Source: Georgenia sp. TF02-10
GTDB lineage: Bacteria; Actinomycetota; Actinomycetes; Actinomycetales; Actinomycetaceae
DNA: 64,000 nucleotides
Direction of reading: 5' to 3'
Assembly (NCBI RefSeq): GCF_022759505.1
Contig: NZ_CP094289.1
Span: 2,480,001-2,544,000 of the forward strand
The number at the start of each line of letters is the position of its first letter. Position 1 is the first letter of the stretch. A program made the translations under genes and the position numbers. Below, one piece after another: positions 1 to 7,806 of this stretch. The notes under the pieces are model-generated. The model worked only from the letters and a program-made list of their open reading frames with translations, was not told where the DNA came from and did not search any database.

Positions 1-273
1 CACGAACAGCGCCTCCGTCACGGCCTCGGCGAACCGTTCCGGGCTCCTCGTCTCCGGCAGCGCCTCCAGCTCTATCGGTCCAGGGGTCGGAGACGTCGGC
101 GCGATGGTGCCTGGCGTCGACGATCCCGTGGGGTCGGCCGGTCCCGGGCGCGGGCTGGGCGGGCCTGCGACCAGGCCGTAGATCCCGACGCCGGTCAGTA
201 CGGCGAGGATGATGCCGGCGGCGGCGAGGGAGATGATCAGCCGAAGCCGGCGGGTGCGGGCGGGGTCGGTCAT
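1..273 (-). CDS. Membrane-anchored hypothetical protein, 5' part only
   Basis: The reading frame opens with ATG at 273 and runs off the left edge of the window (91 codons visible). An AGGAGG ribosome site lies about 8 bases upstream, at 282-287. The visible protein has a short arginine-rich start, one hydrophobic segment at about residues 12-34, then a long Pro/Thr/Ser/Gly linker, so it is a bitopic membrane protein with an outside domain that is not visible. Such proteins are common in actinobacterial conjugative elements next to ParB and DUF2637 genes, but the family cannot be named from this part. It is the last visible gene of the minus-strand maintenance block. Confidence 0.7.
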   Translation of the reverse strand, partial: MTDPARTRRLRLIISLAAAGIILAVLTGVGIYGLVAGPPSPRPGPADPTGSSTPGTIAPTSPTPGPIELEALPETRSPERFAEAVTEALFV

Positions 274-330
274 GACGGGGTGCCTCCTGTCCGAGTCGTC
301 TGGCACCTCACAGGTGCGCACCCGCGCAGG

Positions 331-783
331 TCACTCCAACCGGCGCCCCATGTCCTCACGCGCCTGCTCGGTTGCCGGGGCGTCCGCGTCGAGGGCGGCG
401 GAACGCTCCTGAAGGGCCTGATCGAGCGGGCTGGGCTCGGGGTGCCAGGCGATCCGACCGTTCTCGCTCTGCGCGGTCATGACGAGCTGGACGACCTGGT
501 CCAGCGACGCGGCGGCGATCGTCAGCCAGCCCGAAGCCTTGGCCGCCTGATCCTGGCCCGCGGCTCGGTCTCCATCATCGGTCGCCGCGAACGGGCTGTG
601 CCGTTCGTGCCAGTCCGCCAGCTGCCGAAGGGACTGCTGCACGCTCGTGAGCGCGGAGTGCATCGAGCCCAGCACCCGGTAGGTGTCGTCCGGCACAGGG
701 ATGCGCCGGGTGGCGTAGGCCAGCCCGCGAGCGGCCTCACCGAGCTCGTCGGCGTCCTTTGCTGGGTCCTCAAACGTCGGCAT
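331..783 (-). CDS. Hypothetical protein of the mobile element
   Basis: A 150-residue protein with no recognised domain. The ATG at 783 is preceded by a strong GGAGGAG site, and the start overlaps the end of the ParB-like gene by 14 bases, so the two are translationally coupled; the longer in-frame extension to 1164 is an artefact. It is acidic and alanine-rich, with alternating charged and hydrophobic stretches predicted to be mostly helical (for example residues 6-20 and 35-60). No signal peptide or membrane segment is seen. Its place directly after parB suggests a role in partition or maintenance, but that is inference only. Confidence 0.7.
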   Translation of the reverse strand: MPTFEDPAKDADELGEAARGLAYATRRIPVPDDTYRVLGSMHSALTSVQQSLRQLADWHERHSPFAATDDGDRAAGQDQAAKASGWLTIAAASLDQVVQLVMTAQSENGRIAWHPEPSPLDQALQERSAALDADAPATEQAREDMGRRLE

Positions 784-1843
784 CGGCTGTCTCCTCCCGC
801 GCCGTGCGCGCTGCGTCCAGGAATGTCGCCGCCGCCGTGATGTAGGTGTCGACGAGGTCCCATTGGTCCGGTTCGGCATGGCGGCCGAAGTCGGTCGGGT
901 CGAACCTGTCCCACCAGCCGTGCTCACGGCGCAGCAGATCGACGAGCTTTCGGATCTGGTGCTTCTCCCGCAGCAGCGGGTCGGCATCCTTCCACCCCAC
1001 CCGCTCCACGCCAGCGGCGCTCTCGCGCAACTGGGTGAGGCGGGCCAGAGCCAGCCCGGACTCTTTGGCGACCTCGGCAGGTCGCTCCAGCTTCTCCAGG
1101 GTCTGCAGCTCCTGCCGCGCCGACGTACGCACCGTCTCGGGTGCGTCGGGGTCGTCAGTGGCACGGCGGATGCCGGCGAGGTTCTGCGCGGTCTTGACGG
1201 CGAGGTAGCGGCCGTTGACCTTCCCGTCGGTGTTCAGCTCGATCAGCGCTTCGGCCGCTTCCTGCCGCACGTACGGGTCCTCGGTGTCGTCGGCGGCGAT
1301 GCGGCGCAGTTCGTTGATCTGCTCGAGCATGGTCCGCGAGTCCCGACCGGTGACCGCGCGGGCCGCTTGCGTTCGGGCTTTGCCGCCGCCGGACGGGGGT
1401 GCCGATTCGGCACCCCCGTCCCGTGCTTCGGCGACGCGGGCGTCACGGTCCGGGGACCCGAACCGGGTGGCGGCGTCGCGGCGCTGCGCGTCCTCCGCGT
1501 AGAGGGCCTTCAGCTCCTCGTACAGCTCTGCCTGCTCCAGCGGTTTCAGGGCCTTCTGCAGGGTCTGCTCGTCGCGGATCGCGAGGACGTAGGAGAGCTT
1601 GTCGGACACGTCCGGGACCACCCACACCGGGGTGACCCGCCACCCCAGGCGTTCCATCGCCGCCAGGCGCCGGTTCCCGGTGATCAGGACCGCGTCCTCG
1701 GTGATCGCCGGCGGGTTGAGGATCCCCACCCGCTCCAGCGACCCGCACAGCTCGTCGAGGTCCTCGTCCGGGTCGCGCCGGTACTGCGAGCCGCGACGGA
1801 TCTGATCGATCGCCTGCTCCAGCACCAGGTGTCCCCGCGCCAT
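770..1843 (-). CDS. ParB-like nuclease domain protein
   Basis: A 357-residue protein. Residues about 8-90 form a ParB/sulfiredoxin-like N-terminal domain with the typical segment around ITGNRRLAAMERLG at 54-67; GNRR is the conserved nucleotide-contact loop. Residues 150-350 are charged and helical and carry no clear canonical ParB helix-turn-helix. ParB proteins bind centromere-like sites and act with ParA in segregation, while some plasmid or ICE members serve as regulators or nucleases. No ParA gene is visible nearby, so the partition role is uncertain. The gene starts 6 bases after the upstream gene ends and overlaps the downstream gene, so it sits inside an operon. Confidence 0.8.
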   Translation of the reverse strand: MARGHLVLEQAIDQIRRGSQYRRDPDEDLDELCGSLERVGILNPPAITEDAVLITGNRRLAAMERLGWRVTPVWVVPDVSDKLSYVLAIRDEQTLQKALKPLEQAELYEELKALYAEDAQRRDAATRFGSPDRDARVAEARDGGAESAPPSGGGKARTQAARAVTGRDSRTMLEQINELRRIAADDTEDPYVRQEAAEALIELNTDGKVNGRYLAVKTAQNLAGIRRATDDPDAPETVRTSARQELQTLEKLERPAEVAKESGLALARLTQLRESAAGVERVGWKDADPLLREKHQIRKLVDLLRREHGWWDRFDPTDFGRHAEPDQWDLVDTYITAAATFLDAARTAREETADADV

Positions 1844-1849
1844 TCCCGC

Positions 1850-2674
1850 TCACCGTCCTTCCCGCACGTCAGGTACGGGAGCCATCCGACGCACCACGTC
1901 GACCAGCGCCGTATCGGAGAGCAGGTCCGCGACGTCGTCTCCGAGCAGCACGCGCGCCAGCAACCCGTACCGCCCGGCCCGGCGGCGCCCGGCAGGGAGC
2001 CCCACGAGGAGGCGCACGAGCTCTGCCCACTCCTCCCGCCGGTACCCGAAGCGCACCGCGATGCTGAGGTCCTTCGAGACGATCTCCACCGCGGAACCGC
2101 CCGAGGACAGGGACGCGACGCGGTGGGCGATGTAGTCCACCGCTTGCTCGACCTGCCGGGCGGGCCACCCGGCGACGACGAGGAACACGCACACGGTGCG
2201 GATCACCGGGTCCGCGGAGCCGTCATCGTCACGGCCGGCGCCGCCGACCAGCTCGGTGGCGTGCGGGTGGACGTCGTAGAAGAACTCCTCGTAGTGCCCC
2301 GCACGTACCGGCTCCTCGTTCGGGCGCTTGGAGGGGCGGCGGGCCTTGTCCTGGCTGGTCATGTCCCGGTCGGCGTGCGCCTCGGCCGCGATCCCGAGCG
2401 CGACCGCGCGCGTCACGACCGCCCACGGGTCGTCGGCCTTCACCGTGGTGGACTGCCGCATAGCGATGAACGCCTCGTAGGCGGCGTCGGCCGGGTCGCG
2501 GTGCCAGGCGCGGGCGACCGGGGTGTACTTCGCGGTGGCGTAGACCATGAGCTCAGCGGCCACCGAGCTGGTCGCCCACGCGTTGTGCGTGTTCAGGTCG
2601 ATGAGGACCTGACGCAGGCCCTCCGGGGTAGTGAAGTCCGGACTCGTCTGGTCCGGGACGGATGGATCATGCAT
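1850..2674 (-). CDS. Hypothetical protein upstream of parB
   Basis: A 274-residue protein of unknown function. The start is ATG at 2674 (protein begins MHDPSV), with a GGGAG site 6-7 bases upstream; a longer in-frame start at 2722 has no ribosome site. The sequence is mixed helical with no membrane segment. It contains a short basic patch near residue 115 and a leucine/arginine-rich C-terminal third. It lies 6 bases before the ParB-like gene, so the two are probably co-transcribed and may act together. I do not recognise the family. Similar genes next to parB in actinobacterial elements are normally left as hypothetical. Confidence 0.7.
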   Translation of the reverse strand: MHDPSVPDQTSPDFTTPEGLRQVLIDLNTHNAWATSSVAAELMVYATAKYTPVARAWHRDPADAAYEAFIAMRQSTTVKADDPWAVVTRAVALGIAAEAHADRDMTSQDKARRPSKRPNEEPVRAGHYEEFFYDVHPHATELVGGAGRDDDGSADPVIRTVCVFLVVAGWPARQVEQAVDYIAHRVASLSSGGSAVEIVSKDLSIAVRFGYRREEWAELVRLLVGLPAGRRRAGRYGLLARVLLGDDVADLLSDTALVDVVRRMAPVPDVREGR

Positions 2675-2920
2675 AGCGACTCCCTGGGCGGATCTGGGTG
2701 TAAGCGAGGTATGAACCCGCATCCGCGAAAGACCAGCAGCGCCTTCTCCGGAGGCGTGTGCCTCCAGGCGGGGCGCTCGTTTCAGGCGTCACTGAGCCGC
2801 GCCGCGACGCACACGGTGCTGTCGCGGTGCACGGGGCCGCCGCGAAGTCGCGGCAGCGGGTGGTCGGTCAGGTGGTGGATGCGGGGCCGGGCGTCGGGTG
2901 GCTGCCCGGGCAGGCAGAGG
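2675..2920 (-). other. Intergenic stretch with an unassigned open frame
   Basis: This 246-base gap between two minus-strand genes holds an open frame from about 2926 to the stop at 2782 (48 codons). It reads like coding sequence (residues such as RIHHLTDHPLPRLRGG) but has no ATG, GTG or TTG near its beginning. It may be a small gene with a CTG start, or a remnant. The rest probably holds the promoter of the gene starting at 2674. Confidence 0.25.
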
Positions 2921-3340
2921 TCACCGGCTCACCCCCTGCCTGCCCAGCACGGGCTGTGCGGGGCTGGTCGGTACATCAGGGACCAGATCCGCCTCGCGGT
3001 GCGACAACGCACGGCGGATACGGGCGGCGCCGTCGCGAGAGGCCTGGCGGACGAGCTCATGGACGTCCTGGTTCACGTCCGCGGTCTTCTCCATCACACG
3101 CGCGCCGGCGCGGGCGGCCATGTCGGTGGGACGCACCCACTCCACATGGGTCTCCGGGTGTCCGGCCGGTGCGGGCGTGCGGCCCACGCTCGGGTCGCCG
3201 TGGCGGGCGATCACGTGCGCGCCCTCCGTATCAGGGCGCTCCGTATCGGGACGCTCGGTGTCGGCACGCTCCGCACCTGGGCGCTCCGCGTCGGGCGGGT
3301 TCCCGCTGCCTGCGGGATCAGAGGGTGTGGGGTCGGTCAT
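2921..3340 (-). CDS. Small repeat-containing hypothetical protein
   Basis: A 139-residue protein starting at ATG 3340, with an AAGGAGA site 7-8 bases upstream, and overlapping the DUF2637 gene by four bases (ATGA). Residues 16-42 are a low-complexity segment built from five copies of a five-residue unit of the type ERPDT, matching a 15-bp DNA tandem repeat. The C-terminal half is charged and helical and has no membrane segment. Function unknown. Its tight coupling to the DUF2637 and primase genes places it in the element's replication/transfer operon. The repeat number probably varies between relatives, because tandem repeats of this kind slip. Confidence 0.65.
   Translation of the reverse strand: MTDPTPSDPAGSGNPPDAERPGAERADTERPDTERPDTEGAHVIARHGDPSVGRTPAPAGHPETHVEWVRPTDMAARAGARVMEKTADVNQDVHELVRQASRDGAARIRRALSHREADLVPDVPTSPAQPVLGRQGVSR
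3222..3296 (-). repeat. Five tandem 15-bp units inside a coding region
   Basis: Five adjacent degenerate 15-base units related to CGCTCCGTATCGGGA at 3222-3236, 3237-3251, 3252-3266, 3267-3281 and 3282-3296. They encode the ERPDT-type repeats of the protein at 2921-3340. The period is a multiple of three, so gain or loss of units keeps the frame. Confidence 0.75.
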
Positions 3341-4053
3341 GACGGGTCTCCTTCCGTGTCCTCGTCAGGTACGGCCAGCCACCGGCCGATCGTGGTCGGG
3401 TGCTTGCCCAGCTGCGCTGCGATCTGCCGTTGCGAGATCCCGTCGGCTGCGAGCCGCGCTGCCTGCTCCCGTGTCTCCCGATCGCCGCGCGCTCGCTCCC
3501 GCCCCGCGGACACTGGGCGCGTCCGTTCGGCGCGCGGCTTGGCGCGCTCATCCTCACGAGCCGGCGGTGTCGCGTCGCTGCGGGTGGGGGCGGCGTTGCG
3601 GGTGAGCTCGACGGTGAGGTGTGTCATCGCCAGCAGCACCAGCGGTGGCACCGAGGCGACCAGTGCCGCGACCACCACGGGCACACGGGCGTCGGCGGCG
3701 ACGATCGCGTGGGTGATGTTCGCCGCGACGGACACGCCGGCGCCAGAGGCCAGCAGCAGCCAGGCGTAGCGGCGCGCGGCCGGTGCTTGGTTGCGCAGCG
3801 CGACCACGGAGATAGTGGCCTCCAGGATCACGCCGTCCACGATCAGCGGCCACACCCACGCCTGCCCGGCAGGGATGCCGGCCATGATCGCCAGATCCTG
3901 CAGCGTGGTGAAGGACAGCCAGAACGCGCCCAGCGCGAGCACCAGGGTGCCGGTGACGCTGCTGGCGATCACCAGGCGCGGCACCCCGCTCCCTGGCCCG
4001 GCCACGCCTGCATCCGCCGGACGGGCGGTGCGGGGCGCGGCGGGCGTGCTCAT
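3337..4053 (-). CDS. DUF2637 membrane protein with C-terminal helix-turn-helix
   Basis: A 238-residue protein. Four hydrophobic segments (about residues 27-48, 58-76, 90-112 and 120-142) form a DUF2637-type membrane domain, a family almost confined to actinobacterial plasmids, ICEs and phages. After a charged linker, residues 200-230 match a Hin/resolvase-like helix-turn-helix (QRQIAAQLGKHPTTIGRWL). DUF2637 proteins are associated with conjugative transfer or replication initiation but have no proven activity. The gene overlaps the primase gene upstream and the repeat protein gene downstream by four bases each, so translation is coupled. Confidence 0.85.
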   Translation of the reverse strand: MSTPAAPRTARPADAGVAGPGSGVPRLVIASSVTGTLVLALGAFWLSFTTLQDLAIMAGIPAGQAWVWPLIVDGVILEATISVVALRNQAPAARRYAWLLLASGAGVSVAANITHAIVAADARVPVVVAALVASVPPLVLLAMTHLTVELTRNAAPTRSDATPPAREDERAKPRAERTRPVSAGRERARGDRETREQAARLAADGISQRQIAAQLGKHPTTIGRWLAVPDEDTEGDPS

Positions 4054-4931
4054 CGCCGCACGGCTCCCCGGATCGCACTGGACGATCGGCCCCCGTCATC
4101 GGCCGCGGGTGTGAGCTGGATGGTGCGCCAGGCGGATCGGATGGTCGCCTCGATCTCCCGGGCACCCAGCCCGACGGCGAGCGCGGGCCGGTCGAGTAGA
4201 TCGTGGATGCCCCGCTCGTCGAAGCCCTGCTCGGCCAGGCGGCACGATGCCCAGAACAGGCTGGCGTTCCGGTTGCCGTCGTCCGCGCCGAAGAGCCAGC
4301 GGGTCAGTTCTTCGCCGCCCCGCGACGCCGTGTCGCTTCGTGGTGTGGCGACGCGGGGGCGGATGGGGGTGAGCAGCTCGCGGATCCGGTCGCCGTCGAC
4401 CGGGCGCGGTTCCGCGTTGAGCGTGAGGATCGTATAGCCCGTTCGCCTGCCCTGATCGATCACCGTCGAGGGCGGGGCGAGGACGTAGCCGCCGGTGCCT
4501 CGGAAGTCGACGTGCCGCGTGCCGCGGGACCAGGTCTGTTGTGGCCGGTCGGGATCGGAGGGGAAGTACAGATGCGTGCCGCCGGACGGTGTGCGCACCG
4601 CGGCGAGCGCTCCGGGGACCATGCCCGCGCGGTGGAGGCGTTCGAGGGTGCGGTAGCCGTCGCCGCCGGCGTGCACGTCGATGTCGAGCACGTCCAGGCC
4701 GTGTCCCGTGGCGATGCCGATGTTCGCCTCGGGCTTCCATGCCCACCATCCCCGGATGCGGCGTGCGCCGGTGGTCGCGTCCCGGTAGCCGTGCGTGGTC
4801 AGCGGCTGCTTGCCGCCCGGGACGCAGGGGAAGACCTCCAGGCCTGCGGCGGCGTACATCAGGGCGGCTTCCCGCAGGGTGCCGTCGTGCGCGCGGACGG
4901 CGCTCAGGGTCTCGTGCAGCATCTCGATCAA
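4050..4931 (-). CDS. Bifunctional DNA primase/polymerase (prim-pol)
   Basis: A 293-residue protein with an N-terminal prim-pol domain of the archaeo-eukaryotic primase superfamily, which makes primers and extends DNA for element replication. Seen: GGKQPL at about 39-44, the metal-binding VLDIDVH motif (Asp 83 and 85), and RTPSGGTHLYF near residue 120 with the conserved histidine. The C-terminal 80 residues form a small helical domain. The TTG at 4931 is chosen because a GGAGG site sits exactly 6 bases upstream; the alternative ATG at 4922 would be 15 bases away. There is no helicase domain, so it needs a separate replicative helicase. It heads the primase-DUF2637-repeat protein operon. Confidence 0.85.
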   Translation of the reverse strand: MIEMLHETLSAVRAHDGTLREAALMYAAAGLEVFPCVPGGKQPLTTHGYRDATTGARRIRGWWAWKPEANIGIATGHGLDVLDIDVHAGGDGYRTLERLHRAGMVPGALAAVRTPSGGTHLYFPSDPDRPQQTWSRGTRHVDFRGTGGYVLAPPSTVIDQGRRTGYTILTLNAEPRPVDGDRIRELLTPIRPRVATPRSDTASRGGEELTRWLFGADDGNRNASLFWASCRLAEQGFDERGIHDLLDRPALAVGLGAREIEATIRSAWRTIQLTPAADDGGRSSSAIRGAVRR

Positions 4932-5192
4932 TGTTCGCCTCCTCCCGCAGCTCAGGCGACGCGCGCCGAACTGCAAGAGTCAGGTGCGCGTCATCGGCCG
5001 GTAACCCGGAGCCGCTAGCCTGGCCTCGACGCAGGTCGTTGGCTGCCTCGAGCATGCAGGTGCGGCGTCTACCGATCGGACCTCGATCGTCAAGTTCCGT
5101 CCAGCGTTTCGCCTGACGATGCGTGTTTGAGCAATGAGAACGCGCGGCCCAGGCATGTTCGCGACGACTCTGGCGATCGTCCGTGCGCCGGC

Positions 5193-6053
5193 CTAGAGTG
5201 ATCGGCCGGGCGCGTCCGATCTGCCGGACCCGGGATGCGGAGCGTCGTCGTCCACGTTGCGTTCGCGGCGAGCCAGCAGGTCTCCCAGGCTCGCTCGGTG
5301 CTCATGCGGTGCGTGCGCTACGCCCCGGCCGTGGACGTCGAACCCGGGACGTCCGGAGGACACCACGATCTGGCTGATCGCGTCGAGTGCGCGTAGTGCG
5401 GAGGCCCCCACCTCGAGGCGGTCCAGGACGGCGGAGATCTGGTTCATCGCCATAGCGTCCCTGTCCGCGCCCGCGTGTGCGAACGCGGCCGACGCCGTCA
5501 GTGTCTTGCCGCTTGGCGCGCTCCCGACAACGACCCACAACTGCCCCTGCCCGTCGGCGCCGGTGGCGTCGTAGACGCCGGCGGGGATCCAGTTGTGCGC
5601 GTCGGAGGCGGGGCCTTCGTAGATCGGTGGTTCCTCCGGCGCGTCGGGGTCGGGGACGATCACGTCGATGTCCGCGGCGTCGAGCATCTCGGCGAGCCGG
5701 GCGCGTTCTTCGGGAGCCAGCAGCGGGGACGCCGCATCGGACCGTTCCGGGTCGACCAGGGCGCGCAGCGTCTGCAGCGCCAGCAGGTCCGTGGGCAGCC
5801 ACGGCCCCGGCGCGGCCGGCTTCCATCGGCGGATGCCCGGAACGTCGTCGTCGAACGGCTCCCCAAGAAGCCAGTCGCCATCGGCAAGCAGGTCCTGGTC
5901 GGGTGCGGCGAGGTCCTCGATCAGGGTCTCTCGCATGATGTAGGCGGCCTCGTCCGCGGAGCGGGCGACCACGTCGAACTCGATCACGACGCGGTGATGC
6001 TCCAGCGGGTCCGGCGTGTAGCCCAGGGGTGGCGTGTCGCCGGTGGCGTTCAT
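5193..6053 (-). CDS. Unknown mobile-element protein, paralog A
   Basis: A 286-residue protein starting at ATG 6053 behind a GGAGGG site. It opens with a conserved segment, residues 20-40 (RVVIEFDVVARSADEAA), matched by the proteins at 6585-7763 and 7807-8949. Similarity to the latter continues along the length, including a TLRALV segment and a central P-x-G-[VL]-Y segment followed by helices. The sequence GSAPSGKT looks like a Walker A motif but is not kept in the paralog. It is acidic, with no membrane segment or signal. Function unknown; conserved co-localisation with replication genes suggests a structural or regulatory role in the element. Confidence 0.7.
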   Translation of the reverse strand: MNATGDTPPLGYTPDPLEHHRVVIEFDVVARSADEAAYIMRETLIEDLAAPDQDLLADGDWLLGEPFDDDVPGIRRWKPAAPGPWLPTDLLALQTLRALVDPERSDAASPLLAPEERARLAEMLDAADIDVIVPDPDAPEEPPIYEGPASDAHNWIPAGVYDATGADGQGQLWVVVGSAPSGKTLTASAAFAHAGADRDAMAMNQISAVLDRLEVGASALRALDAISQIVVSSGRPGFDVHGRGVAHAPHEHRASLGDLLARRERNVDDDAPHPGSGRSDAPGRSL

Positions 6054-6231
6054 GGGTTCGTCCCTCCTGCGATGCCCGGACGCGACCCTGCAGGTCCACC
6101 GGGGCGCTGACCAGTGCGCAGGGAAGGTGCGCGGGGCGACCGGCCGAGCCCCGCACCCCAGGTGACCTGCCGCACCGCACCGCGCCCGCCCGGGGACGCG
6201 CCGGGGACGCGCCGGGGACACCGCCGTTCGA

Positions 6232-6263
6232 AGCCAGATAGATTATGCCGGATATTTCTGGCT
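6232..6263. promoter_or_regulatory. Inverted repeat upstream of XRE gene, possible operator
   Basis: AGCCAGA at 6232-6238 and its exact complement TCTGGCT at 6257-6263 flank an AT-rich core in an otherwise GC-rich region. The site lies between the divergent starts at 6053 (minus) and 6298 (plus). It is a reasonable autoregulatory operator for the XRE protein, but this is inference from position and symmetry. Confidence 0.35.
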
Positions 6264-6297
6264 GACGGGAGCGTGGCGGGCTCGTCAGCGTAGAGGG

Positions 6298-6579
6298 ATG
6301 CCCTCCTCCACTGCGCCTTCGTCCTGGGAGGAGTACGCCAAGAACCTCGGAATCGAACTGCAGCGTCGCCGGATCGCGCTCGATATCACGCAGGAGAACC
6401 TTGCCCACCGGGCCGGTCTCACCCGCACGCACTACCAGCAGCTCGAGCGCGGGTTCTGGAAGCCGGGGTCACCGGCCAACCCCTCGCTGAAGATGCTCGT
6501 GCGCCTGGCGCAGGCACTCCAGCTCGAGGTTGCCGAACTGCTCCCGTCCGGCCGCGACGTCCAGTGGCCCGACACGTAG
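6298..6579 (+). CDS. XRE-family helix-turn-helix regulator
   Basis: A 93-residue protein that is almost entirely one HTH_3 domain (residues 18-85): it has ITQENLAHRAGLTRTHYQQLERG with the typical Q-E-A-G-x-S/T pattern and a C-terminal LAQALQLEVAELL helix. It is transcribed against its neighbours, and an inverted repeat lies 35-65 bases upstream. There is no good ribosome site, so it may be translated from a near-leaderless message. It probably controls itself and the divergent minus-strand genes. Small XRE proteins of this kind can also be antitoxins, but no toxin-like partner is adjacent. Confidence 0.85.
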   Translation: MPSSTAPSSWEEYAKNLGIELQRRRIALDITQENLAHRAGLTRTHYQQLERGFWKPGSPANPSLKMLVRLAQALQLEVAELLPSGRDVQWPDT

Positions 6580-6584
6580 CCGGG

Positions 6585-7763
6585 TCACCGGCCGGGCAGA
6601 TCCGGGCGAAGTCCGCGGCGATCTGCCTCCGGGCCACCGGTGGCCTCGTGCCCGGTGAGCCGGTGACCGCGATCGCGCAGCAGGTCTGACAGCAGCGCTC
6701 CCCGCTCGAGGCGTGAGGAGGGCGACGGGGGTGTGTCGTGGTTCCCGAGGTGGCGCCAGCCGAGTACTCCGTGCACGTCACCATCTGCGAGAACACGTTG
6801 CCGCTGCTGCACGGCCGCGGGTGTTCCTGCGGGAGCGTCGCCGGTCAGGCCGTCGTCGACCAACGTGCGCGCTTCGTCTGCGGTGTGCGCGGAGACCTCG
6901 AACTCGACCGGAACGCGATAGGTCCACAGCTCCTTCGTCTCGGGTGGCTGGGTTTGCGCGGGTGAGGCGTCTACGGCCCGTGTGGTCGATCGAGCAGACC
7001 GCGCCGTCTCGTTCATCTCTGGTTCGGCTCTCTTGGCCTGCTGAGCTGGCGCCACGCGAGGGTTGGACTGTGAGGAGGTCGCGTTCACGGTGTCGGTGGC
7101 GAGGAGGTGGCGCAGCCGCTGCTCGCGGGCCCCAGCGATCCGGTTGAAGTCTGCCTGCCACTGCGTGTGGTCCCAGGCGTAACGGGCTCCTTCGATCTCA
7201 CCCTCGTAGCCGGGTGCGATCGTGACCAGGTAGTCCTGGCGGCGCGGCTCCGCCGGCAACGGCTGCTCCTCGAGCAGCGCCGCGATGCCCTCGCGTAGCC
7301 GCTGGACCTCCTCGACGCGCTCGAGGAGGTAGGTGGGACGCCGCGGGTACATGGCGATATCCAGTGCCTGCTCGGTGAACTCGTCGAACGCCGCCCCATA
7401 CGCGTTCTCGTCCACCACACCGTGCTCATCACGGAACGCATCCGGGTCCGGCTCCTCGGGGAAGATCTCGGCGAGCATGTCGAACACCGGAGTCTCCGCA
7501 TAGGTGTCGGCGAACGCGTGCGGTTCTCGCAGCCGCAGGTCGGCGTGGCTGTTCCCGTCGATGTGCTTCAGCCCGGCCTCGGGGAACCACCGATCCTCCA
7601 GCGGGTAGAAGACGTCGCCGAGCTCGCGCAGGGGTGCAGCGTCGGTCAACAAGCGGTCCGCTCGGGACAGCAGCGCATGCAGCACCTGTGCCGCCCGCTC
7701 CCGCGTCGTCCCGGCGACCTCGAAGACGACCGGGATGGTGAACTTCCGCTCTGCGTCGGTCAT
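6585..7763 (-). CDS. Unknown mobile-element protein, paralog B with duplicated domain
   Basis: A 392-residue protein starting at ATG 7763 with a GAGGAG site; an upstream extension to 7919 has no ribosome site. It has the family segment twice: near the N-terminus (residues 6-25, FTIPVVFEVAGTTRERA) and again around residue 285 (YRVPVEFEVSAHTADEA), separated by a helical, charged middle part and a Ser/Thr/Gln-rich linker. Each copy looks like a beta strand followed by a helix that begins with acidic residues. Together with its neighbours at 5193 and 7807 it forms a three-gene paralog cluster. There is no enzyme motif or membrane segment. Function unknown. Confidence 0.7.
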   Translation of the reverse strand: MTDAERKFTIPVVFEVAGTTRERAAQVLHALLSRADRLLTDAAPLRELGDVFYPLEDRWFPEAGLKHIDGNSHADLRLREPHAFADTYAETPVFDMLAEIFPEEPDPDAFRDEHGVVDENAYGAAFDEFTEQALDIAMYPRRPTYLLERVEEVQRLREGIAALLEEQPLPAEPRRQDYLVTIAPGYEGEIEGARYAWDHTQWQADFNRIAGAREQRLRHLLATDTVNATSSQSNPRVAPAQQAKRAEPEMNETARSARSTTRAVDASPAQTQPPETKELWTYRVPVEFEVSAHTADEARTLVDDGLTGDAPAGTPAAVQQRQRVLADGDVHGVLGWRHLGNHDTPPSPSSRLERGALLSDLLRDRGHRLTGHEATGGPEADRRGLRPDLPGR

Positions 7764-7806
7764 GGTGTGCTCCTCGTCCTGCCGTGGGTGCTGAGGGTCA
7801 GGTAGG

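Noticed and set aside
863-3769. 968-codon plus-strand open frame over parB and its neighbours
   Set aside because: It is antisense to several genes with good ribosome sites and motifs; its composition is that of a shadow frame.
5193-6053. GSAPSGKT in paralog A looks like a Walker A P-loop
   Set aside because: The collinear paralog at 7807-8949 does not keep the Gly-Lys-Thr, and no Walker B or helicase-type motif follows, so it is probably chance.
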